64,000 nucleotides of DNA from Chlamydiota bacterium (GTDB lineage Bacteria > Chlamydiota > Chlamydiia > Chlamydiales > Parachlamydiaceae). The stretch is from contig JABDCX010000004.1 of NCBI GenBank assembly GCA_013287915.1, forward strand, positions 30,604 through 94,603. The letters are read 5' to 3'. The notes under the pieces were generated by a model, which searched no databases, was not told the DNA's origin, and saw only the letters and a program-made list of their open reading frames with translations. Position 1 is the first letter of the stretch; the number at the start of each line of letters is the position of its first letter. Below are positions 48,917 through 59,073 of the stretch, in pieces. The position numbers and the translations under genes are program-made.

Positions 48917-49880
48917 CGCCGACTAATCCCCGTTGGGTTTTAAGAATGTCGATATATAAGCTGTAAAAATGATCGTTTGGCACATGGCCCATCCCCTCTA
49001 CAAGCAAATATTCTGCATGTTCGATCTCTTTAGCCAAACCTTCACCATGGTCAGGAGGAAAAATTGGGTCCTCAGATCCCTGAAGGATAACGGTAGGCAC
49101 TTTAACGCGAGAAGGGGCTGTGCGCACTAAAGCTTCTGAACGCGCATCTCTCAGCATGGTAATATGGTTGATAATGCCTTGCGGATGGCGGAGCCTTGCA
49201 AGAAATGCTGAATGGATTTTCCGATTGGTCTCTTCATTCAAGGGTATTTTTCGACCGTTCAACCGGTTCCAGCCTTCCAAGCGTTGATTTAATTTCTCTT
49301 CATCCGTTAGTGGAAGCAACTTCATAAATTCTCTCATCCAAACAAGATACTCGTGAGAAGGGGGGGAAAAACCACTATCTTCTTCCGGAGGAAGTCCTGC
49401 AAAGGCAAGGCTCATCGGGCGGATTTCACAAGAGGGGCCCAAAATCAAAATGGAATGAACGCGTTCTGGAAAATACCCTGCCATAAGCTCTGCGAGAAAA
49501 CCACCCAAAGACACACCAAACAAGTGGGCTTTGTGTACACCTGCAGCATCCAAAACGCCCAAAGCATCCTGAGTCATATCCATAAGACCATAGGGATTTT
49601 TCTCAAAATCGAAGCATGTGGATAAGCCTGTATCTCGATGATCATACCGAATCACATAAAACCCCTCATGAGCCAATTTTTCACAAAAAGCCGTATCCCA
49701 AATAACACCCTGACAACAATCTCCCATGATCAATAGAACAGCAGAATCCTCTTTCTGACCGAATGTCTCAACCCAAATGTCAATCCCATTGACATGGGCA
49801 ATTCGACCAAAACAATCCACCTTCTCGGCTTGTAAAAAAAGGACGAGAAGCGAACAAATCAAACAACTGAAATAACTCAT
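48909..49880 (-). CDS. Alpha/beta hydrolase, exported
   Basis: GVSLGG nucleophile elbow; start MSYFSCLICSLLVLFLQ (signal) removes the overlap with the upstream gene. Confidence 0.8.
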   Translation of the reverse strand: MSYFSCLICSLLVLFLQAEKVDCFGRIAHVNGIDIWVETFGQKEDSAVLLIMGDCCQGVIWDTAFCEKLAHEGFYVIRYDHRDTGLSTCFDFEKNPYGLMDMTQDALGVLDAAGVHKAHLFGVSLGGFLAELMAGYFPERVHSILILGPSCEIRPMSLAFAGLPPEEDSGFSPPSHEYLVWMREFMKLLPLTDEEKLNQRLEGWNRLNGRKIPLNEETNRKIHSAFLARLRHPQGIINHITMLRDARSEALVRTAPSRVKVPTVILQGSEDPIFPPDHGEGLAKEIEHAEYLLVEGMGHVPNDHFYSLYIDILKTQRGLVGVK

Positions 49881-49881
49881 T

Positions 49882-50391
49882 TTAAATCTCAATATGTCTT
49901 GCTGTGTGTGTTTCGGTATCATAGATGGCGATACTGGCGCCTCGCACCTCTTTGGAGGTTTCGCGCATGAGCGATCCTGGATTTAAGGAGAGGGTGTTGC
50001 CGTAGTGTTGGTTGACTTTTTGGTGCGTGTGTCCGTGAAAGACCGCATCGTACCTTCCACACGTGACGAGAGATTCCACGAGGCCTGGATAATCCCCATG
50101 GAAGACAGCTATCCGCCGTTTGTCGAGTTCCATTTCGAGAAAACGTTCCTCATATTCTAAATCGATTCCCCATTTTTTCTTGAAGGCAAGGTGGCGAAAG
50201 CGATCTCCATCATTGTTGCCAAAAACGCCGCGTAACGGCGCTTGCAATCCCTGAAAAAAATATAAGATAAAGGGAGCCACCCAGTCTCCGCAGTGGAAAA
50301 CCCAAGACACCTGTTCGTTGTTAAAACATTGAACAGCCTTGCGAATCAATTCCCCTTGATCGTGTGTATCAGAAATTACGCCTATCTTCAT
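49882..50391 (-). CDS. YfcE/MJ0936-family phosphodiesterase
   Basis: VISDTHDQGELIRK, HCGDWV, FGNNDGD, FHGHTH. Confidence 0.87.
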   Translation of the reverse strand: MKIGVISDTHDQGELIRKAVQCFNNEQVSWVFHCGDWVAPFILYFFQGLQAPLRGVFGNNDGDRFRHLAFKKKWGIDLEYEERFLEMELDKRRIAVFHGDYPGLVESLVTCGRYDAVFHGHTHQKVNQHYGNTLSLNPGSLMRETSKEVRGASIAIYDTETHTARHIEI

Positions 50392-50510
50392 CGTTTGACC
50401 ACCCTAATTCATTCATCTTAGCAATAACGCATGATTTCGAACCAACTGTTTGAAAAATTCTCTCGCATAATCACCACAAAACAGTTATATGCAAAATATA
50501 GGACAAAACG

Positions 50511-53500
50511 ATGAATCAGCGCTTGATTGTTTTAAAATTGCTTCTTTTGAGCACCTGTGCACCTGTTTTAGCGGATGTCACCTGGTTTGGAGGGCGGTCT
50601 CCCAATCCAACAGACATGAGCCAGCTGAGTAACTGGTCGTCGGATCCCTCTAACCAAGATTGCACTTTTGGGCCTAATGCGGTGGTGACAAACCCTACAC
50701 TCACAGATGTTGTATCGCCGACTCTCCACACTTTTAGCTCATTTCAATTCCCAAATCCCGCGATCCCCTTTGCCTTTACAATTTCGGGAAATAACCTCCT
50801 AGAATTAGGCACAGGGATCGTTGGATCATCGCCGCAAACGACGATTACTGCAACGACTAGCACCACTTCTGATCTTACCGGTTTCTCCCAGATCAGCTTT
50901 ATACCGCCCCTCTCTTCAACTACGGGAAGTGTTCAGATTAATGCCACGATCGACAACATGAACAATGCCGGCCTCGATAACCAGGTGTTCTTTCAGGGAA
51001 TGCCCAGTAATGACTCTCCTACGCTTGTTACAACGATGAGCACCTGCACAAATACAGTGGTCAATAACGACACCATCAACCATATCACGCATGGACAAGT
51101 GACCTTTAATAACCAATTTGGTTATGGAAGCGCTGGGGCAGGTTCCCTGTTGTCGGCCACAAATACTGCCTCAAACACATCCACAGGCACCAACAACAAC
51201 ACTTTAGGCTCCTTCAGCCCCGGCGGCGATTTCGCCCAGGTCAATTTTAACGAAGTCCATGTGGGCGATGCGCTCACTGTGCAAGCCACTAACACTGGCT
51301 CTAACGATGGTGTCAATAGCAACGGAGCCTCTATCGCTACGACTTCCTTTCAAATTATTGAGACCAACACCCCCTTTTTGGCTGGAAACTCTTTAAATTT
51401 CGTTGCGAATAACACGGGAGAAAATGGTTTAAATAATTCTAGCGCGACAAATAGCGGCTCAATTAGCGACATTTCATACTCTCAAATCCTTCTTGCGGGC
51501 GCAACGACGATCGGCAACAATCCCACGATCACCATTAGCAACACGGGAACAAATGCCGGGACAAATCTTTCAAATGCATCCATAGCGAAGGTGTCTTCTA
51601 ATCAACTCTTGATTGAATCAACATTTGAAGCGGGTGATCATACTGCAATCTCCATTACAAACCACAACCAAAACAGCGGTCAAAACCATGCAAGTGCAGT
51701 TTTGGGAAACGTGTCATACCAATTTCTATGCAACATCGATTTAACGCTAGGCCCAAACTCCACCATCAACATTGTCAACACAGTTGAGAACAGCGGCACA
51801 AATGCCGGGTCGATCGGTAACATAGGCAACTCACAATTTGTTGTTGGCGGGAATGTAACAACAGGAGATCAAACCACCATCAGTGCTCACAATCAAGTGT
51901 CAAACACAGGGACTAATACCGGCACGTTCGGAGTTGTTTCTGCTACCCAACTCAATTTTCAAGGTAACATCAATGCGGGAGCCAATAACACGTTCAGTGC
52001 AACGAATAGTGGCACAGTCTCCGACACACAAATCACCTTTTTTCGCAGCATAATCACGGGTCAGCCCACCATCACAGCCACCAACACCGGAACAGCAGGC
52101 GACGGGATCCGCTTCGATGGTGCTTCCAACACCGATGGCGCAACGATTAATGTGACTAATACGACATTGAAAGTCTTGTCTAGCCTACCTAACTTCACTT
52201 TAGGCGGCATCAACGGCGATCCAACCTGTCAAGCCTACTTTAATCAGGCCGTCACGCTCAATGTACCAGAAGGGCAATCTGCACAATTCTTAGGGCCTAT
52301 CCACGACTACTCCGGGACGGGTGGAATCACAAAAACCGGCCCTGGATCACAAGCCTTAGGAGGCATTTCCGATTTTACTGGGACAACGACAATTGCGGAA
52401 GGAAACTTGATCCTGATGAGCACCGGCGTATTGCCCACAGATGTGTTTATTGAACCAGACGGACAGCTATCGGGGAACGGAACAGTGTTAGCCTCGGTCA
52501 ACAACCAAGGCACGATCTACCCAGGACAAAGTGTCGGCACCCTCACAATTCAGCAAGATTACACACAAACTTCAACGGGCACCTATCTCGTGCAGGTGTC
52601 AGGAGGCATCAACCCCGATAACACAGGAGTCAGCAGCCTTCTAGATATCTCTGGAACTGCCACTCTGGATGGCCTTGTCACTGCTGTTACAGCTGATGGG
52701 ACCTGGGCAATCGGAAGAGATTACCTCATTTTGACGGCAGCACTTGGTTTGAATAGCACTGCCTTCTCCGGAGTCACAGTCAAAAATCCCTTCTTGATCC
52801 CCACCTTAAGCTACGATCCGGATCACAACGTTTTGCTTTCCTTAGCCACGCAATTTGTGACAGGTGCCAAGACCCCAAACGAAGCGAATGTTGCGCTGCA
52901 GTTTGATGGCATCGCACAACCCGTCGGCGACGAAGCCGTCGTCATCGACAATCTGCTCTCTTTGAATCAGCTGCAATTGCCAAAAGCCCTCGAGAAGCTA
53001 ACAGGCGAACAGTATGGCTACTTAATTGAAGTGAGCCTTTTTAACGATCGCAGCTTTGGAAGACGCATTTACAATGCACTCCGCCAAGAGATGCTCCCCT
53101 GTACTTGCGCCGATTGCGGGATGCTGCAAGCCTGGAGCGCCTTTGAAGTGGGCTACGGCAAAGGAAGCAGTAACTCATCAGCCAAAGGATTTCAACTTTG
53201 GGATGTCAATTTAAGTGTCGGCACATTTACTGCCCTAAACCCCTCTCTCCTCGTGGGAGCCGCCCTCAATGCCGCATCAGAAAGCCTGGCATTCAAGCTC
53301 GGCGGCAAACCAAACATGTACACCTATCAAGCCGCCCTCTATGGCTCCTACCAACATCTTGTATTTTATCTCTTTTCCGATCTCGTCATCGGTCAATCGT
53401 ACGTCAAGCTCAGAAGACCGATCCACTTCGCAGAGATAGACAGGCACGCCAAAAGCACTCCTAAAATCAACCACGGCAACTGCTACGTCGAATTAGGCCT

Positions 53501-53936
53501 CAATACCTGTTTTGATTGCCTTGTCATACAACCCTATGTCGGTGCCGATTTTAATTATGCCCACCGCTCCTCCCTCCATGAACGTGGCGCCCATTCCCTC
53601 AACCTACAGCTCCACGGCAAAACGGCGACCAACTGGAATAGCTACCTCGGCGTCCATCTTACCAGCGAAAACGAGTGCTCAAGCACAATTAGCCTCGACC
53701 TAGCCTGGCAACACCGGTTTGGTTCCCTTGGCACTACATTCCAAACCCGCTTTGAGGAGTTTGGAACCTCATACACCATCCAAAGCACTAAACCCGGCCC
53801 CAATGCCCTCGTAGCCGACATCAACCTTGCCGCTCCCCTCGGAAACTGCATGGATTGCTACGCCAAGCTCTACGGCGAATGGTGGACCCGTTGGGCCGCC
53901 TACTCCTTCTCAGCCGGCTTCTCCTGGAATTTTTAG
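50511..53936 (+). CDS. Autotransporter with Asn/Thr-rich repeat passenger
   Basis: 1141 aa, signal peptide, TNTGTN-type repeats, GGITKTGPGSQALGGISDFTGTTTIAEGNL (PATR-like), C-terminal barrel ending SFSAGFSWNF. Confidence 0.82.
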   Translation: MNQRLIVLKLLLLSTCAPVLADVTWFGGRSPNPTDMSQLSNWSSDPSNQDCTFGPNAVVTNPTLTDVVSPTLHTFSSFQFPNPAIPFAFTISGNNLLELGTGIVGSSPQTTITATTSTTSDLTGFSQISFIPPLSSTTGSVQINATIDNMNNAGLDNQVFFQGMPSNDSPTLVTTMSTCTNTVVNNDTINHITHGQVTFNNQFGYGSAGAGSLLSATNTASNTSTGTNNNTLGSFSPGGDFAQVNFNEVHVGDALTVQATNTGSNDGVNSNGASIATTSFQIIETNTPFLAGNSLNFVANNTGENGLNNSSATNSGSISDISYSQILLAGATTIGNNPTITISNTGTNAGTNLSNASIAKVSSNQLLIESTFEAGDHTAISITNHNQNSGQNHASAVLGNVSYQFLCNIDLTLGPNSTINIVNTVENSGTNAGSIGNIGNSQFVVGGNVTTGDQTTISAHNQVSNTGTNTGTFGVVSATQLNFQGNINAGANNTFSATNSGTVSDTQITFFRSIITGQPTITATNTGTAGDGIRFDGASNTDGATINVTNTTLKVLSSLPNFTLGGINGDPTCQAYFNQAVTLNVPEGQSAQFLGPIHDYSGTGGITKTGPGSQALGGISDFTGTTTIAEGNLILMSTGVLPTDVFIEPDGQLSGNGTVLASVNNQGTIYPGQSVGTLTIQQDYTQTSTGTYLVQVSGGINPDNTGVSSLLDISGTATLDGLVTAVTADGTWAIGRDYLILTAALGLNSTAFSGVTVKNPFLIPTLSYDPDHNVLLSLATQFVTGAKTPNEANVALQFDGIAQPVGDEAVVIDNLLSLNQLQLPKALEKLTGEQYGYLIEVSLFNDRSFGRRIYNALRQEMLPCTCADCGMLQAWSAFEVGYGKGSSNSSAKGFQLWDVNLSVGTFTALNPSLLVGAALNAASESLAFKLGGKPNMYTYQAALYGSYQHLVFYLFSDLVIGQSYVKLRRPIHFAEIDRHAKSTPKINHGNCYVELGLNTCFDCLVIQPYVGADFNYAHRSSLHERGAHSLNLQLHGKTATNWNSYLGVHLTSENECSSTISLDLAWQHRFGSLGTTFQTRFEEFGTSYTIQSTKPGPNALVADINLAAPLGNCMDCYAKLYGEWWTRWAAYSFSAGFSWNF

Positions 53937-54131
53937 GTGTTGTTCCTTTACACCACTTTTACAATGCCCCACAGCTTTTGCTGCCCTTTGCAGCCTAATG
54001 ACCCATAAAACGCCTAGTGAATGTTCGATTTACCTTGAATTTCTTCTCCATTTTGCTTAAAATGCCAGCCTATACAGACAGCAAAATATATAATAACATT
54101 GAATTTATCAATTTAATAAAATGAGAATATT

Positions 54132-54914
54132 ATGAACAACTGTAGTCAATCTAATCTCAAATCAGATGCATGCTCATCTAACTACTCATCTTCTTCTAAC
54201 GATAAAATAGATACAACTAATACAGTTCATTTTGAAGATTTACCGCTTGATATTTGGAAGAAAATTATTAGTTATTTACCATTTAGCGATCTAAAACTAT
54301 TCACAGAACACAAAGTAGAGGTTTTGAAAAAACCTTTAGATGGGACTGAAGACACTCATCGTCTGATGATAGGTAAAAATTTTATCTTTTACAAAAAAGA
54401 TTTCTTAGACGTCGTGAACAACGTGTATAATCTTGCCCGTTCTTACAAATTTTTTTACATTTTGACTGAACGAGAAAGAACACTGCTTGTTGAAGCTGCC
54501 AAATGGGCAAGAATTGATAAGGAATTTCTCTTTTCAGACCAAACAACGATTGAAAAAAAACAAGATGAAAACACAAAATTTCTTGAAACGGATAGCATCT
54601 TCCAAATTGCTCCGGTACGGGTACGGGATCTAATACCCCCTCAATATAGGGGCATCCCGAAGCAGCCTTCCGTGGAATTCTTTGCCAATACCATTAAGGA
54701 AGAAATATTATCAAGACAAAAGAGTCAAATAGAATGTCTAATATCGAAAGATAATTCAAAAAATGTGATTGAGCATTTTAAGCCAAACCTAGATCTTTTT
54801 AAACCTTTAAATTTAGATGCAATTTTTTTCGAGAAGTTTAACTTAACTGTAGATGTAAATCAAGAAAGTGCAGGGAAAAAGGATAATCAACTAAATGAAA
54901 GCGAAGATTCTTAA
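54132..54914 (+). CDS. F-box-like domain protein, candidate effector
   Basis: HFEDLPLDIWKKIISYLPFSDLKLF matches an F-box core. Confidence 0.65.
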   Translation: MNNCSQSNLKSDACSSNYSSSSNDKIDTTNTVHFEDLPLDIWKKIISYLPFSDLKLFTEHKVEVLKKPLDGTEDTHRLMIGKNFIFYKKDFLDVVNNVYNLARSYKFFYILTERERTLLVEAAKWARIDKEFLFSDQTTIEKKQDENTKFLETDSIFQIAPVRVRDLIPPQYRGIPKQPSVEFFANTIKEEILSRQKSQIECLISKDNSKNVIEHFKPNLDLFKPLNLDAIFFEKFNLTVDVNQESAGKKDNQLNESEDS

Positions 54915-54926
54915 TGCTTCAGACTA

Positions 54927-55167
54927 CATGGATTGCTACGCCAACTGGACTTCAGACAATTTTAAACGAGAATTTCTTAGGCATGTTGACACATATGCTA
55001 GAAGCACGCGGCGAAGATAATAGCCAAAGAGCTATTTTCGAGCCGATGCTTCCTAGCAGGTGTGTCGACAGGACAAGAAAGTCGACATTTAAGATTGTCT
55101 GAAGCCCAGGCCAAGCTCTACGACGAATGGTGGACCCGCTGAGCCGCATACTCCTTCTCAGCTGGGC
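54927..55167 (+). pseudogene. Decayed duplicate of the autotransporter 3' end, split by a MITE-like insertion
   Basis: catggattgctacgccaa (54927-54944) and gccaagctctacgacgaatggtggacccgctgagccgcatactccttctcagc (from 55110) match 53849-53914; in-frame TGA. Confidence 0.75.
54945..55109. mobile_element. 165-bp MITE-like palindromic element
   Basis: TIRs ctggacttcagacaattttaaa / ctgggcttcagacaatcttaaa; near-palindromic throughout; flanking GCCAA at 54940-54944 and 55110-55114. Confidence 0.8.
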
Positions 55168-55255
55168 TATGAGATACCGACCCTCCCGGCCTCACACCAC
55201 GATCAGACTGATGTCCAACACGATTGGGTAGTTCACTGAATTAATGCCAGGAGCG

Positions 55256-55828
55256 CTACTGCACTTCGATCTGACAGACCACGGTGGAAAGCTTGCTGCG
55301 ATCAATCTCAAGCGTTTTTGGCGCTACAAAGTGTGTATCTCTCAACACGTGTAGATCGGCTACCTTGCTCAAATTGATCATGGTGACTTTTTTCTTCTCT
55401 TTTTGAGACATATACTGTCCGGTGTAGAAATTTTCTTGATTGTTTTTTATATTTTTTTCGTCTTCGCCATACTTTACTGTAACCTCTTTGATCAGTTTTT
55501 CGGAGGTAATATTGCCTTGCAAAACCGGCTGCCCTTGGTTGCCAAACCCAAAAAGATAAGGTTCAACGATAATTTTTTTTGTGATGAATTTGAATTCTTT
55601 ATTGCTGATATCCTCTTTCATTTCCACCGTCATTTCAAGCTGTCTTTGCGTTTCTATTGCATAGCAAATTGGATCTGAAATTGTTTCAACACGCACTGGA
55701 ATTCCAGCATCATTAGGAAAAAGCTGAATGCTAAAAGGTCCTAAATCAATTCCAATACCTTGTACATCAGCTGTAGGCAACAGGACGATTAAAGAGGCTA
55801 TAAACGCGCTAAAGCAAAAGTTTTTCAT
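55256..55828 (-). CDS. Exported hypothetical protein
   Basis: 190 aa with N-terminal signal MKNFCFSAFIASLIVLLPTADVQG. Confidence 0.6.
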   Translation of the reverse strand: MKNFCFSAFIASLIVLLPTADVQGIGIDLGPFSIQLFPNDAGIPVRVETISDPICYAIETQRQLEMTVEMKEDISNKEFKFITKKIIVEPYLFGFGNQGQPVLQGNITSEKLIKEVTVKYGEDEKNIKNNQENFYTGQYMSQKEKKKVTMINLSKVADLHVLRDTHFVAPKTLEIDRSKLSTVVCQIEVQ

Positions 55829-55884
55829 TTGTCGCTCCTATGTATGCTGTCTATTAAATAATCGACTTGATGATTTTTTTCAAC

Positions 55885-57246
55885 CTAGAAGCGGTCTTCT
55901 TTGGACAGAGCAGCAGTCAAACGCGCAAAGAAATGTGCGTTGTTGGCCATATGCGAAAAAGAGCTTGCGATATTATCTTTGGTATATTCTCGCATTGATG
56001 CCCAAAAAATGCCCATATTTAATGTTCCCAGAAAAATGGGGACATTACTCCACTTTTGCGAATATTCGATGTGCATGGCAGCAAAAACTACAGAATTTTC
56101 CAAAACGCGCAAAATCCTCCCTTTTATTGTAGGTGCTGATGAAACAGTAAGCTCAAGTGGATGGTTGTAAATCACAGCCTTGAAAAATTCCAAAGTAATA
56201 ATACCAAGAATAGAGGAGATTGGATTCGAATCTTGTGAAGAAGACAATGAATAAAAAACAAAGCCCAAACAGGATTGACGACAAGTATCGCTCACAACCC
56301 CCAGCCACCTGATATCTGAAGGAACGGCATTTTTCACCGATATGGGGGAATCGTAGCCTTTTCCCCTAAACACCTCCTCTTCAATGAGGGGTCCGAAAAT
56401 GACGCCATAAGCCAAAATCAAGACCTTTGCGGGAACAGAGGCGCCGATCATTAAACCCGTGATTGTTTGTGGTTCAGTTAATTGAATATTAAAATGACCC
56501 AGCGCTAAAACAGAAATTTCTATCATTTTTTTATTGATTAATACGAGCGCTGGTGTCAAAGACAAGCCAAGAACAACGTCCCAAGGACGGTTTTGAAGAG
56601 CTTGAGCACATTTACTGATCATATCGGTCTGAAATAAACTCGTAAAAATCCCTTTCGCAACACCCATAATATGGTCTTTGACTGCAACTGGATCTTGATA
56701 GGCTTTCTGAACAGCACTTTTCAACTCTGAGGCACTGTTGACTTTTCCTAGAGTTTCTGAACCCGAAAGGATTGATGCAGAGATGACGTCCACTCCAAAC
56801 ACATACGCTCTAAGAACAAGACCCGTCGTAAAGTTTAAAGCCAAATGCAATGGGCGACTCTGCGGCTCGTAGCTGTGTAAAAGAATAGCAGCTGCAAAAG
56901 CTGCAATGCGTGTAGAAGGTGTTGCATGACACTTCACGCCAACCGCGTCCAACACGGCGCCTATTACCAGCGTTGATGCTGTTTTTTCAACCACACGGAC
57001 TACATAGTCGACAGGCAGCGTCTTATTCCAAGGTTCAAGAGCACTCCGAAATCGATTGCCAGCAAGCGCTGTTAATGCCTCTACCTTTCTTTCCCAAAAA
57101 GGGCTAAAGCCGACTACAAATTGGGAAATGCATTCGCGCACCGTGAATGGATTTGCCGTCTGCTCACCCGCTGCTGCAGAAAGCCAAGTAGAGGTCGCTT
57201 CCCACTGTTTGCCAATATAATCAGATGTGGTTTTCAAGAAATCCAT
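55885..57246 (-). CDS. CPBP-family (CAAX-like) intramembrane protease
   Basis: GPLIEEEVFRGKGY and FAAMHIEYS motifs, multiple hydrophobic segments. Confidence 0.68.
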   Translation of the reverse strand: MDFLKTTSDYIGKQWEATSTWLSAAAGEQTANPFTVRECISQFVVGFSPFWERKVEALTALAGNRFRSALEPWNKTLPVDYVVRVVEKTASTLVIGAVLDAVGVKCHATPSTRIAAFAAAILLHSYEPQSRPLHLALNFTTGLVLRAYVFGVDVISASILSGSETLGKVNSASELKSAVQKAYQDPVAVKDHIMGVAKGIFTSLFQTDMISKCAQALQNRPWDVVLGLSLTPALVLINKKMIEISVLALGHFNIQLTEPQTITGLMIGASVPAKVLILAYGVIFGPLIEEEVFRGKGYDSPISVKNAVPSDIRWLGVVSDTCRQSCLGFVFYSLSSSQDSNPISSILGIITLEFFKAVIYNHPLELTVSSAPTIKGRILRVLENSVVFAAMHIEYSQKWSNVPIFLGTLNMGIFWASMREYTKDNIASSFSHMANNAHFFARLTAALSKEDRF

Positions 57247-57437
57247 TAAAACACTCAGATTAAGTTTATTATATAAAATAGTCTATGGATTGTAATTTAA
57301 AACTATACTTTATGTCAACACATTTCTTCCGCCCACTCTAAGACACAACAACATCAATTACTCAATAAAATAACTATTTTAAATTAATTTATATATTACT
57401 ATAATAATATATAGTATCTATTAGTTATATATCAGGG

Positions 57438-59072
57438 GTGTGTATGGACTCAGACATGCCTATACAAAGACCGATTAGTCCTATTACGGCTTCGCTTCCA
57501 GAAGCGCCATCCAAAGCTGTAAAAGGGGATATGCAGGGGAAAAAGGTGAAAATCATCCTAAAGCGGGATGGTCAAGAAATCCGAGTCGCTGCTAAAGTCC
57601 TCTCAAAATCACTCTTTGGCAGTATTGGCCAAAAATCGAAATTGAAATCCGGCAAATATATCCCCCTCACAATAGGTGATAAAAAGTATCTTGTGAAGGT
57701 GGAGAGAATTCGAGCAGGGTTTGCAGAACTCTCAAAAGCAACGGGAGGGGCGGCAGACACAAGCAAAACAGGAGTGACACCTGCCGAAATCGAAGATTTC
57801 TTACTCAAGCACGGCGTCAGTGACACAGGGGCAAAAAGCCGCTTGGTTGGAACCTCGAACTTGCTCGATACAGTTCGTTATGAAAAAGAGCTTGCTGAAA
57901 TTGGAATGACGCCTGAAGAAGCTAAGAGGGCCATCGATCACATTAAAGAGTTCAAAGCCAGTGGCAAGTACAAGCTTGGGCAAAGCTATCACATCAAAAA
58001 AAGCGCTGTAGATCCGCCTCTTAAATGCACCATCGATATTGCAAAGAACGGCGAAGTTTTTATCCTTTTAAAGCAGAGGGAAGGGATCTTTGATACGTGT
58101 AAAATGCACGCTGGGGGTTCGTTTAAGGTGGTACAAACAGCCTTCGCGATCAAAAACGATGGAACAACAGAGGTGATGGCCAATGCAACTATTGACATCA
58201 CCGCTCAGGCAAAAGTGGCCTTGGAGAAAGCCAGGGCGAAAGAACGTGGACTAAAAAGCATCGATATAAATACAGCCTTGCAATGGAAGCCAGAAACCAA
58301 AGAAGAGATGCGCGAATTGAAGGAGATGGAAAAGAAGTTTGCCGCTGAGGCTAAACTGGAATTTAAACGGCAGCAGCGTCTGACAGGCCTTGTAGATGTC
58401 AACCACATAACGGAGCACATCAGCACTCAAAAGAAATCAAAAAAAGAGGGCGTTCAGGTGACTTCTGCTGGCAACACGATTATCAGTATTCCCATGAAAC
58501 TTGCAAAGGGAGATCTTGCCAATCGAGAATTAGCTAGTCAAGTAACTAAGACTCCACAAGCAACTCAAACGTTCATCCGTCAAATCCTCACTCAACTCCA
58601 GAAGGTGCATGCCGACCAAGAAGAGGGTAAGGACGGGTTAGTGCATCGAGATATTAAGCCTGCAAACATTTTGCTAGATAAAGATGGAAACGTCACGTTG
58701 ACCGATTTTGGCTTAGCTAAAGTTTCGGGCACAGCAACAGAGAGTTCTGGATCTGCCACTTATATGTCCCCGGAAGGCGTGAAAAAAAATGATAATCCTA
58801 AATCTGATGTTTGGTCGCTTGGGTGCACCCTCTTTGAAGTTCTAACTGGTAAAATGACTCCCTATATGGAGAAGGATAAACGTACAACCGCCAATCTGGA
58901 AAATAATCTAAACAACGTCGAAAAAACAATGCAAGAACAAGGGTTCGACAAGGGTTTGATTGATTTTATCAAGAGTATGTTAAAAGTGGAACCCAACATG
59001 CGCTTTAATGTAGAACAACTTCAAACAAACTTTGAAAAATTAAACCTTGAGCAGTTTAAACGCTCAAAATAG
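57438..59072 (+). CDS. Eukaryotic-like Ser/Thr protein kinase
   Basis: LVHRDIKPANILLDKDGNVTLTDFGLAKVSGTATESSGSATYMSPEGV; SDVWSLGCTLFEVLTGK. Confidence 0.9.
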   Translation: MCMDSDMPIQRPISPITASLPEAPSKAVKGDMQGKKVKIILKRDGQEIRVAAKVLSKSLFGSIGQKSKLKSGKYIPLTIGDKKYLVKVERIRAGFAELSKATGGAADTSKTGVTPAEIEDFLLKHGVSDTGAKSRLVGTSNLLDTVRYEKELAEIGMTPEEAKRAIDHIKEFKASGKYKLGQSYHIKKSAVDPPLKCTIDIAKNGEVFILLKQREGIFDTCKMHAGGSFKVVQTAFAIKNDGTTEVMANATIDITAQAKVALEKARAKERGLKSIDINTALQWKPETKEEMRELKEMEKKFAAEAKLEFKRQQRLTGLVDVNHITEHISTQKKSKKEGVQVTSAGNTIISIPMKLAKGDLANRELASQVTKTPQATQTFIRQILTQLQKVHADQEEGKDGLVHRDIKPANILLDKDGNVTLTDFGLAKVSGTATESSGSATYMSPEGVKKNDNPKSDVWSLGCTLFEVLTGKMTPYMEKDKRTTANLENNLNNVEKTMQEQGFDKGLIDFIKSMLKVEPNMRFNVEQLQTNFEKLNLEQFKRSK

Positions 59073-59073
59073 G

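Noticed and set aside
54914-55149. Overlapping + and - ORFs (54914..55102 and 54952..55149) with similar peptides ending STFKIV / KFSFKIV
   Set aside because: They are the two arms of one palindromic MITE read on opposite strands, not a conserved protein family.
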